Assembly (NCBI GenBank): GCA_041675005.1
Contig: JBAYUQ010000017.1
Span: 1-64,000, forward strand
Origin: PGYR01 sp041675005
GTDB lineage: Bacteria > Bacteroidota > Ignavibacteria > Kapaibacteriales > UBA2268
Length of the DNA: 64,000 nt
Direction: 5' to 3'
Shown here: one piece after another, positions 8,612-17,900 of the stretch
Layout: every line of letters begins with the position of its first letter
How positions within the stretch are numbered: position 1 is the stretch's first letter
Program-made: the position numbers and the translations under genes
Notes under the pieces: model-generated
Told to the model about the DNA's origin: nothing
What the model saw: only the letters and a program-made list of their open reading frames with translations
Database searches by the model: none

Positions 8612-11600
8612 TTATTTAACTATTTGTAGTCTCATAACTTTGTTGAATGAATTACCTGCTATTTTCACGAAATAGTTACCAGAAGCTATACCATTCACTT
8701 GGAAAGGTACTTGGTTTGCACCAGCATTCAAATTACTATTGAAAATAGTAGCAACATTATTACCAACAGCGTCAATCAATGTGATGTTAACATTACCAGA
8801 TTCTGGTAAATTAAAGTCAACTACAGCATTGTTAAGTACTGGGTTAGGGTAAACATAATTAACTGTAACTACTTCAGTTGTTTCTACTTTATTCATTTTG
8901 ATTGAATTAGAAGAACTATTGATTTCTACTGAAGAGTAGTTATCAGAACTGATAGTACCGAAATATTCACCAGTAGCAGCATCTGAAAGTTCAAATGTAC
9001 CATTCAATCCTTTAGCAGAGATTGATACTGGGTATTCTACGTTAGTTAATTGGATTACCGCTTCGTTATTATTTGTCAATTCAGTGTTACCTTCAAATCT
9101 AACATCAAATGATGGTGGAAGTGGTGGTAATTCGATAGAGTTTACATTAGAACTGTTTGAAACGAATAGAGACTTAGCACTTTGATTGTTGTCAGAAACA
9201 ACGATTTCAGTTGACATAGCTTTTAGTTCATTTCTGTATGTTAATGAAGAAGAAACTTCGTCAGATAGTTTTGGATTTGCAGTATTGAAATAGTAGTAAC
9301 CATTTTCATTAACTTTGATCCAATAACCTAAACCTGGACGTAATTCATTTACTTCTTTATATCCTTCTTTAGTCATATATTTCCAAACACCATGCTCAAG
9401 CATATAGTTTTTGTCTGGTCTAACGCCATTACCTAAAGCTCTGAAGTCTAATGCTTCAACATTGATAGGAATAGAAGGAGCACCAACAGCATTCCATCCA
9501 CCTCTAGTGTCTTCTGCAGTAAATACTCTAACTGGGTTTACTTCAGGACTTACTTCAAAGATATTAGTACCTCTGAATGTTCTGTCAATTTCTAATTCTT
9601 TATTATACTTTAAGAAATATCCAACACCTGGTCTAACTAAACCATTAGATTCTTGTTGATATGAACTCAAGAAGAAATAGTAAGGATCATTTAGTGCACC
9701 TAACCAAGGGTTAGCGTTACCTAAAGGTTGTACTGGTAATGATAGTAAGTTCCATCCAACATTGATAATTGGATTACCTTCGTCATCGACGTATTCAACA
9801 ATCTTAGCAGGAGTATATTCTATTATGAATTCTCTGATTCTAGGATCATCTATTTTCATAGAATAAGTAAATGGTTCAGGTTGAGTTGTTCCTTCTAACC
9901 ACATATCAACAGGTTCGAAAGATTTACCATTGTCAGTATCTCTTATGAATAGAGAAGAACCTTCGATAAAGTCTTTTCTGTTCCAAGTGATAATGATAGG
10001 GTATCTTTGATCTTTGTTGTCTTTACCTGGGTTGAATTTAACTTTGAATAGTAATGAACGAGTAGTATCATCAGAACTTCTAATATCTCTAGAGTTTGCT
10101 TTTACTTGTTCGTCATTAGTAGCGAAATCATTCATACCGAAAGTTGCAAGACCTGGAATCTCTTTACCATTAGCGTCAATAGGGAAGAATCTAGCGTCTA
10201 ATTCATTTTGTAACAAAGGAATATCATATTCAGTTTCACCGAACAATGAATCTACACCAATAGTAGCTCTATCGCCAGTACCAAATATTAGAGTATCAGT
10301 TTCACCGTCTCTATTAGTAACTGTTATAGGGATACCTGTTAGTTTTCTACCTTGAGGATCATGACCTTCTAATGGTGGTCTAAAGTAAATAAATGTTACT
10401 TTGATTCTGATAGGAGAAATGTCAGCAAATTCTGATTTGAAAGTTATATAACCAGTATATATACCAGTTTTTTCAATTTCAGGATTATCAGTAGCATCGT
10501 CACCAGCTTGAATTTTTGCAGGATCACAAGAAATTTGTAATGATACTCCACCCGCATCAAGAGGGATATCGTTCATTTCATCTCTTTCAGAAGCTTCATT
10601 TAAAATACCATTATCTATGTAAGGTATAAAACCTTCTGTAGTAAGTTGAGATATTGGGTTCTGTTGAGTTGATCCAGCTAATGTTCTAAACTCTAACCAA
10701 GGTTGATCAGAAACAATTTCGATATTTTTAAGTATAGTACCAGCTTCCACATTCAATACTTCTACAGTTCTTGTAGCAGTACTAGGGAAAGGATTAGGAT
10801 TTCTATTTGGATTCAAATCTACTGTCATTGGGTCAACTAATTCATACAAATCATTACGTCCTTCAACTAATTTGATAGGAGGTTGTTGTCCAATTTGTCG
10901 GTTAATTTGGAAACCTAATTTAGGTTGATTAGTCATATATTGGAACCAAATACCACCTGGTAATATTAGGTTTGGTGGTTCGAAAGCACTTCTATTATCC
11001 ATACCCGCAAGACCAGTAAACCATGCACCTGGGTTAGATGCGTAAGTAGGTCTTTGTGGATTAGGGAAATCTTGAGATACTTGTGGATCATAGTCTCTAT
11101 ATTCCATAAATGGAGCTTCTTGCAATACATTCATATCATTATAAACAATAGTATCACGTCCAATATGGAAGTAAGTATAGTTTAAGTTAGAAGCTGGCTC
11201 ACTTTGTTTCAATACAGCTTTAAATCTAACATACAACAAGACATCAAAATCTTGGAAAGTTAAACTAGTATTAGGCAATGGTTGATTACCACTAGCAGTA
11301 ATAACTACAGCGTGACCTCTATTAGAAGTAGTAGGAGACGTATTGATATGAGTGTAGAATGATTTATCTACATTATCACTCCAATCTATTTGGAATCCCT
11401 TAGCCAACGGGTCTTTCAACTTAGCTGAGTTAGGAGCATATTTTGGATGAGTTGTTTCAACACCCACAGGAGTTACCGAAGCAGAATCATAAAAAAGCTT
11501 AAATTGAAAGCTTTTTATAGGAGTTACTGGTAATTGCACAGAGTATCTAGTAGGATTCTCTTTCCATCTGTTATCAATAAACACAGGTACTACGAACTCA

Positions 11601-11818
11601 CGTTCGTATTCTGTATTTCTTGGCATTATGATTCTACCATTTGGGAACCATAAATCGTTATACGAATTCTCCTGACCTGTCAACGAGAGTACAGGTATAT
11701 TAGGATAAGTAGGATTTAGTGCGTAAGTATTACCAAATCCGACAATAAATAGCAGAGCTAATATCGCAAGATTAGTTATTTTGTTTACGCCCTTTACTTT
11801 TGTATTATTTCTATACAT
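8612..11818 (-). CDS. Large T9SS surface protein, cohesin-like N-terminus
   Basis: The product is a 1068-residue secreted protein. The ATG at 11818 has AAGGTG six bases upstream. A signal peptide (NLAILALLFIVGFGNTYA) is followed by a beta-sandwich region of about residues 60-230 that includes FQFKLFYDSASVTPVGV and DFDVLLYVRFKAVL. This is the strand pattern of cohesin-like domains; the resemblance is by eye only. About residues 500-720 hold a module with TLIFGTGDRATIG and EYDIPLLQNELDARF, also present near the end of the giant protein. VGWNLLSLPVQPLG and GGWNAVGAPSIPINV are repeats of a 'GWNLLSxP' type found in many T9SS proteins. The C-terminus has YVYPNPVLNNAVVDFNLP and IASGNYFVKIAG and ends MRLQIVK, a classical type A sorting domain. 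It is the last gene before the terminator. Likely a structural or adhesive surface protein; the ligand is unknown. Confidence 0.83.
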   Translation of the reverse strand: MYRNNTKVKGVNKITNLAILALLFIVGFGNTYALNPTYPNIPVLSLTGQENSYNDLWFPNGRIIMPRNTEYEREFVVPVFIDNRWKENPTRYSVQLPVTPIKSFQFKLFYDSASVTPVGVETTHPKYAPNSAKLKDPLAKGFQIDWSDNVDKSFYTHINTSPTTSNRGHAVVITASGNQPLPNTSLTFQDFDVLLYVRFKAVLKQSEPASNLNYTYFHIGRDTIVYNDMNVLQEAPFMEYRDYDPQVSQDFPNPQRPTYASNPGAWFTGLAGMDNRSAFEPPNLILPGGIWFQYMTNQPKLGFQINRQIGQQPPIKLVEGRNDLYELVDPMTVDLNPNRNPNPFPSTATRTVEVLNVEAGTILKNIEIVSDQPWLEFRTLAGSTQQNPISQLTTEGFIPYIDNGILNEASERDEMNDIPLDAGGVSLQISCDPAKIQAGDDATDNPEIEKTGIYTGYITFKSEFADISPIRIKVTFIYFRPPLEGHDPQGRKLTGIPITVTNRDGETDTLIFGTGDRATIGVDSLFGETEYDIPLLQNELDARFFPIDANGKEIPGLATFGMNDFATNDEQVKANSRDIRSSDDTTRSLLFKVKFNPGKDNKDQRYPIIITWNRKDFIEGSSLFIRDTDNGKSFEPVDMWLEGTTQPEPFTYSMKIDDPRIREFIIEYTPAKIVEYVDDEGNPIINVGWNLLSLPVQPLGNANPWLGALNDPYYFFLSSYQQESNGLVRPGVGYFLKYNKELEIDRTFRGTNIFEVSPEVNPVRVFTAEDTRGGWNAVGAPSIPINVEALDFRALGNGVRPDKNYMLEHGVWKYMTKEGYKEVNELRPGLGYWIKVNENGYYYFNTANPKLSDEVSSSLTYRNELKAMSTEIVVSDNNQSAKSLFVSNSSNVNSIELPPLPPSFDVRFEGNTELTNNNEAVIQLTNVEYPVSISAKGLNGTFELSDAATGEYFGTISSDNYSSVEINSSSNSIKMNKVETTEVVTVNYVYPNPVLNNAVVDFNLPESGNVNITLIDAVGNNVATIFNSNLNAGANQVPFQVNGIASGNYFVKIAGNSFNKVMRLQIVK

Positions 11819-11845
11819 TAGGACACCTTAAATTATTTAAAAAAA

Positions 11846-13006
11846 TTAATTATTTATTATTTTCAATATTTTTGTTTTGTTACCATCGGTAACCTTAATG
11901 AAGTATATACCTTGCTTCAAAAGCTTTGTATCATATACTTTATTAAAACTACATATCTGCTCATCTATAAATAACCCTGAATAGTTATACACTTCTATAT
12001 TAAGTTGTTTATCTCTACTCATTATAACACCGTTACTATATATTAAGTCCGTAACGTTTTCAACTGTTGACTTTACAATAGTATCTTTTGTTTTATGATT
12101 ATTTATTTCTAAAGAACTTTGTGGAAAGTTAGTGGCACATATACATTCTGTACTATTCACTGTTTCCAATTTCATCTTAACTAATGATGAATCTTTCTTA
12201 TCAGAATTCACTTTAAATGTGAAATTCAAATTATCTTTATTCAGAACTTTTAAGTCAATTAAATAGCTGTTGTTTTCTTCTTTTCTGAAATTTTCAATTG
12301 AAATTGATTCATTACCAACAACATCTATTACACTCAAACTATCTTCTTCAATTGTAATTCTAGTCTGCCAATAGTCCAAAGATTCCATAATACCAAGATC
12401 AACACCAACATTTATAGAGATTGTACTATCATACGTTATTTCTCTAAGAGATTTATCAACTATAAAACCCAATTTTCTTTCTGGTTTATCAGCGATTGTG
12501 CCTTTTATAGTTATATCTTTTATCGTATCTATAGTTCCTTTGAAACCATCGATAGGATAAAAGTATTTTACTTTGAAGTAAGCGTCTTGTTCGCACTCTC
12601 CGATAAATTTACCGCCAAATGCTACAAGTGGTAAATCACCACTAACAGGATTTGGAAATGCATCAAAGCTAACAAAGCCTTCCATTATTATTTCTCCACG
12701 TTCTTTATCAAACGTAGCATCCTTAAATTTAAAGAACTGTGACATAGTATTAGTGTACAGTTGTTGGTTCATTTGTACTACGTCTGGGTTGTATTCAATA
12801 ACTATTTCAAACCCAACCAATGAATCAGATTTTGATATAACTCCCAAATATGGAGCAATAATAATCTCTTTCTGATATTCCTTACCACACAAATCCATTG
12901 AACTTTTGTCCAATATCTCTAAGTTGTAAGTTTTTGATTTAGCTATGGAGTTGCCTAAAAAAAGCAACCCCAAAGCAAAAATCAAATATAATCTAGAACA
13001 ATTCAT
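11846..13006 (-). CDS. T9SS cargo protein with cohesin-like domain
   Basis: The product is a 386-residue secreted protein. The signal peptide is MNCSRLYLIFALGLLFLGNSIA. About residues 30-160 read IIIAPYLGVISKSDSLVGFE, then YNPDVVQMNQ, then LPLVAFGGKFIGECE. This 'xLxGFEIxxxYxPxVV...LxxFxGKxxGE' pattern is that of a cohesin-like beta-sandwich, and it is inferred from strand spacing rather than any strict motif. A second beta-rich region follows. The C-terminal 65 residues (LNIEVYNYSGLFIDE, LLKQGIYFIKVTDG, ILKIINN) are a T9SS sorting domain without a clear PNP start. The gene begins 2 bases after the stop of the dockerin-like gene upstream, so the two are translationally coupled, which supports a joint role at the cell surface. 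No enzyme motif was seen. Confidence 0.77.
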   Translation of the reverse strand: MNCSRLYLIFALGLLFLGNSIAKSKTYNLEILDKSSMDLCGKEYQKEIIIAPYLGVISKSDSLVGFEIVIEYNPDVVQMNQQLYTNTMSQFFKFKDATFDKERGEIIMEGFVSFDAFPNPVSGDLPLVAFGGKFIGECEQDAYFKVKYFYPIDGFKGTIDTIKDITIKGTIADKPERKLGFIVDKSLREITYDSTISINVGVDLGIMESLDYWQTRITIEEDSLSVIDVVGNESISIENFRKEENNSYLIDLKVLNKDNLNFTFKVNSDKKDSSLVKMKLETVNSTECICATNFPQSSLEINNHKTKDTIVKSTVENVTDLIYSNGVIMSRDKQLNIEVYNYSGLFIDEQICSFNKVYDTKLLKQGIYFIKVTDGNKTKILKIINN

Positions 13007-13008
13007 TA

Positions 13009-14883
13009 TTATCTATTGATAATAACTTTTTGAACTTTATTCACATTGTTTCCTTCTAATTTCAAGAAGTAAACACCTGAGCTAAGTTCGTTACCATTGA
13101 AATCATTCGCTGACCAAGGTCTTTGAATAGATTCACCAGCTCTCAATTCTTCGTTGAATACAGTTGCTACTTTATTACCAACAGCATCATATACTGAAAG
13201 TGAATAAGAGCCGCTGTTTTCTACTGCTACACTATATGAAGTGAAACCACTTACATAAGGGTTAGTAGTGATAGAAAGACTAGCATTAACAACATCAGTT
13301 TGCTCTACAATAGAACCAACTAGATTATCATTAACTCTGATATTGTTCAATTGTAAATTACCATCTAAATTAGTAACATCTACATACAATACTGGTTCTG
13401 ATGAAGTAAATTCACCAGTACTAGCAAAGTAAATACCGTTAGCTGATTTATTTGCCAATTTAATTTCGTTGTCTATGTTCATTTCAACATTCTCAACAGT
13501 TCCATTAATATCAAAAGAGAATGATAAAGGACCTGAATGATTATTATTTATGTAAACAGGGATACTTGTAATACCGTTATGAACTACTTTTTTGCCTAAT
13601 GAGATATTATCTGCAAATAATTCAGCTTTTTTACCTTTGAATACGATAGTATCGTTTACCCATGGTAAGTAAGGAACTGAAGCAGCTAGATAAGTCATAA
13701 TTACAGCAGCATCGTGCTCATTAACTTGATAGAATACTTTTTTCAAAGATGTAACTTCAGAAGGTAAATCATCAAAATAGTTCATACTACGAGTAGTAAC
13801 TTCTACTTTCTGAACAACGCCTGGAGATATATTTCTGTAGAAATATCTACCACTATGATTCACATCACCGTGATAAGCAGCTCTTCTTCTAACACTATCC
13901 AAAGGAACTTGAGTAGCCATAGATCTTAGTATTAATCTAACATCATTAAATGTTACGTATCTGTTCTGAGGCAAACCAAAGTGTCTTTCCGCAGGAGTTT
14001 TAGAGAAATCAACATCTCCATCACCCCAGAATTCTTCAATGTTCAAAGTTTTTTGAGCAGTGAATAGGATTCTATAGTTAGAAGCACCAGATGGTTGCCA
14101 AGCGTTAGATAAATTTGTACTATCAGTTGCCTGAGGTAGTACACAAAAATCTAAGTCAGCAGGATTATCAGTACAAGGCCATAAACCATTAAGATAGTCA
14201 TCAAACTCACCTTTTATACCAACAGAAGCACCTTTTGTGATAACTTCAGTTTCAGCAGTCAAAATGTTACCACCGATTTGTCCATAAGCGAACTCTATAT
14301 CACCTTGAGGCGTAGCAGGATCATCTGACTTATATAGAATTACTTGGAAATCAGCTATACTTGATGGCTTTGTTTTGTCATTAATATTCAAATCTCTCCA
14401 CTCGATAGTCAACTTATCTGACTCTCTTTTGTAGATGATTCTTGTACGAGTGTACAATTGTAACGCTTCGATATCAGTTCTGTAAACGTGATCACCCCAA
14501 AAAGGAGCAACAACATTTTGCTGATATGTAGAAGGCAATTCTTTAAACAAACCAGTTGGGTTTGTCTGTTTCAAAAAGTTAGGACTGTCAAATGTAACAA
14601 AACCATTCACACAGATCCATAATTCTGTATATACCTCACCATTGTACTCAAATGGGAATCCGATGCTAATTTTAGCATATCCATCATCCGAATCTTGAAT
14701 AGCAGGTGGTTTGATAAAATCTACAGCATCAAGTACAGTACCGCCAACGATTGGCTCGTAGTTCTTTTGTACTAAATGCAGAGATTTGAACTCACCCGGT
14801 ACATCAGACTTTAGCGTTAAGCTACTTGATAGTGCTATTACAGCAACTGTCATCGCGGCTATTATGCTTTTTGTAAGTCTCAT
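13009..14883 (-). CDS. T9SS surface protein with split dockerin-like element
   Basis: The product is a 624-residue secreted protein with a signal peptide (about 1-27). The first 250 residues have AKISIGFPFEYNG, then ELWICVNGFVTFDSPN, FWGDHVYRT and IEWRDLNIND, which is the nidogen-like/GEVED pattern seen in many FCB surface proteins. Two dockerin-like half repeats follow at about residues 286-400. WGDGDVDFSKT is separated by an insert from YVTFNDVRLILRSM, and HGDVNHSGRYFY is separated by a longer insert from VNEHDAAVIMTYLA. Each half has a Ca-loop start (GDV[DN]xS) and a helix of dockerin type, but loop and helix are pulled apart. A beta-sandwich and a T9SS sorting domain follow (YDAVGNKVATVFNEEL, LSSGVYFLKLEG, VQKVIINR). 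It lies between the giant beta-helix gene and the cohesin-like gene. Function inferred only: surface assembly. Confidence 0.78.
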   Translation of the reverse strand: MRLTKSIIAAMTVAVIALSSSLTLKSDVPGEFKSLHLVQKNYEPIVGGTVLDAVDFIKPPAIQDSDDGYAKISIGFPFEYNGEVYTELWICVNGFVTFDSPNFLKQTNPTGLFKELPSTYQQNVVAPFWGDHVYRTDIEALQLYTRTRIIYKRESDKLTIEWRDLNINDKTKPSSIADFQVILYKSDDPATPQGDIEFAYGQIGGNILTAETEVITKGASVGIKGEFDDYLNGLWPCTDNPADLDFCVLPQATDSTNLSNAWQPSGASNYRILFTAQKTLNIEEFWGDGDVDFSKTPAERHFGLPQNRYVTFNDVRLILRSMATQVPLDSVRRRAAYHGDVNHSGRYFYRNISPGVVQKVEVTTRSMNYFDDLPSEVTSLKKVFYQVNEHDAAVIMTYLAASVPYLPWVNDTIVFKGKKAELFADNISLGKKVVHNGITSIPVYINNNHSGPLSFSFDINGTVENVEMNIDNEIKLANKSANGIYFASTGEFTSSEPVLYVDVTNLDGNLQLNNIRVNDNLVGSIVEQTDVVNASLSITTNPYVSGFTSYSVAVENSGSYSLSVYDAVGNKVATVFNEELRAGESIQRPWSANDFNGNELSSGVYFLKLEGNNVNKVQKVIINR

Positions 14884-14930
14884 TATAAAACCTCTATTAT
14901 ATTATAAATTAATTTCTTTTTAATAAATGT

Positions 14931-14952
14931 GGTACCCTTTTGCAAGGGTACC
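14931..14952 (-). terminator. Hairpin between operon genes (weak terminator or processing site)
   Basis: GGTACCCTT / AAGGGTACC form a perfect 9-bp stem with a TTGC loop. On the minus strand it follows the giant gene's stop and is followed by ACATTTATT, a poor T-tract. It may attenuate transcription into the smaller downstream genes or protect the mRNA end, rather than fully stop it. Confidence 0.5.
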
Positions 14953-14964
14953 GCAAGTTTTGTC

Positions 14965-17900
14965 TTATTTAACAATCATCACTTTGATGAAGTCAGAATT
15001 ACCGTCAGCGTTCATTCTGATACTATAAGCACCACTTGATAATTCAGAACCAAATCCAGTTCTAGAATTCCAGTTAAGTGTATGTTCACCAGCACCAAAG
15101 TAATCACTTCCAACTATACCAATAACTTTACCAACTTCGTCGATTAATTCAAACTCAACATTAGCTGCTTTGTTTAAGTTAAACTTGATAACACTTTCGC
15201 CATTAACTGGGTTAGGTGATACGCTAGTAATAGAATTAGTAGTCATTATCTGAGTATCATTTACACCACTCATCACATCGTTGTAGATAACGAAAGCTTT
15301 AATAGTCGCATTAGTTATAGTCAATGTAGCTATGTTACCTTGTACGTCAAACGTAGCGTTAGTTGGTGATACAGATCTCACATTTGGATCACTCATCTTG
15401 ATATGGAAGTAAGAACCATCAGAAACAGGATCTCTTAAATACCAAGTTGAACCTTGAGGATTTCTTGTTTTGTCACTTGCATCAGGAATAGTTGTAATAT
15501 CCCAAGATACTGTTACAGGGTAATTAATAGCAGTTTGACCACTTTCACCACCAGCTTGTATTTGAGCAACATAGATTAAATCACTGTTGTTACCACTTAA
15601 AGGATATATACTTCTCAAGATACCATTGATTGAAGGCAATGTCCATCTCGCATCGAATACGTCTTGTTGTGGATAAGGAGGTAATTCATACTCACAGAAA
15701 TTATGATCTAATTTACCGATATCATCACCATCTCTACCATCACCAGTTGATACATTATCAGTCGCAATACCAAATTCAAGAACTTGGAAAGAACCAATAG
15801 AGTTTCTAACTGTTATAGGAGCAGTAAAGTGAGTTGCATCAGATAATTTCAATCTAAATCTCATTATAGTAGTTTCGCCATCAGCATCTGTAGCTTTTAT
15901 TTCAACAGTAATTCTACCGTCAGCATCTACAGGTACATTAGCTATTGCTGCTGTAAAGATTAGATTAACTTTAACTGAATCATTATCTATAGTAGCACCA
16001 TCTAATATGTATTGGTCTAATTTAACACCGTCTAGTGGTAATACTACTTCTAGTGTTACTTTTTCTTGAGGTGTTACATCATTATCTCTTTCGAAATCTT
16101 TGTCAATTACATAAATGAAGTTGTTAGTTGTTAAAGAACTGTTAGGGTCGATACAATCAACATCTGGAGCAAGTGCAAGTTTTGGTCCTTGATTAAGTGC
16201 TTCAACTCTTAAGTCATAGACTCTTAGATCTGGAAGACCATCTTCATCAGTTACCAATACAATTACTTTCTCATCTTTAAGAGCGTCACCAACTAATGGA
16301 GTACCATATAGCAAACCACTTTCTGGATTTATTTTCAACCATGCTGGAGTATATTTATCTCCAACACCATAATCAACGCCTTCTTCCCAAGTACCAGCTT
16401 CGTCATAACAAGGATCTTTCGCTATCGGACCTCTACCACTATAGATCAACTCGTAAGTATGTTCTTGGTGGAAGTTAGGGTCTTTAACTTTAATCCCTCT
16501 AGCAGTATCAAGCAATTGGTCGTTATAATCAATACTTTCAACAGCATTTACTAATGTAGTTGTTGTAATAGTAGGAGCAAAGTTTACAAAAACTTCAAGT
16601 TTTTGTTCTAATCTTCCACCATGACCATCATTAACAACGAATACAAACGCAGTATCAGTGTTGAACTCTTCATTCTGTCTGTTGTTAGGTTCTAGTAAAG
16701 TTTCAACTTCTGCTCTATCTATTCTGATATTTAATTTACCAGAAGTAGTAAAGTCAGCTGAAAATTCATCTAGATCAGTTTCGCCATCATATCTGTAGAT
16801 ATATTTATCTGCCATCCAGATAGGTCTTTCTTGATCTATAATTGTATCTAATCCACCTTGATCGTTAACGATAATAACATCATCAATAACTACTGTATCG
16901 CCAGCAGAGATGATTTTGTTCATGAAACCATAAGCAGTTCTACCATATCTGAAATCCCATCCATGTTCTGAAGCAGCAAAAGCGTCTTCAATCTCGTCAT
17001 CAGTATTGATGTCGATTTGGAATCTTAGTTTGTCAGTTACGTTAGCTTTTAATCTAGGAGTATCTTCATTAGTTTTACCACAAGTTAATTCTGTAGGTAC
17101 ATACTCAGCAATTATATCTTTAACTGTTACACCATCAGATTCATATCTATTAAGTGTTGTAGCTGAGTAATCTTCGTCTAAGTAAACTGGTGGTTGATCA
17201 ACTACGTATAATTCAAATTGATATTCAGTTTTCCAACCATTAGCACCACCTACGTCGATAGTATCTTGTTGTAAGTATCTAGCTCTATCTACATCATAAG
17301 ATCCAGCATTGAAGTAAGGACCATAAGTTTCGATAAATTTGTCGATTTGTTCTTGAGTAAATAACCCAGAAGCTACCATAGAATCTAATGTTCTGTAGTG
17401 AGGAGGATAGTTAGCAGCCGAAACTGAAACCTTCTCGCCACCAGGTACTACATAAGGGTTAACTGGATGACCTTTTAATACAACATAACCGTTAGCTTCA
17501 TCTTTCATGTTATTTGCATTACTAGAATAAATAGTATCTGCTTGTAACCAGTTAGCTAAACCAGAGTTGTAAGGAACATCCCAAGTGTATGTTAAATAAG
17601 TATAGTTATCAGCATCAGCTAATGAGCGAGGATCGTAGAAATTATTAGAATCTACAGCTGTAATAGCTAAGATACTATCTCTACCATCTGTGTAATTACC
17701 TGGGTAAGTTCTATCTTCAGTTATGAATACTCTATTAGTGAAATCATCAATATAGACAGTATCCATTTCGTTATTAGCTCTCTTAATAGGATCTAATGAT
17801 GGAACTAATTTCATAATAGTATCTTGTTGTAATGTTACTATGTTACCAGTAAATTCTGGAGGTAAAGTACTTCTCACAATTTTGAATTCCATACCATCGT

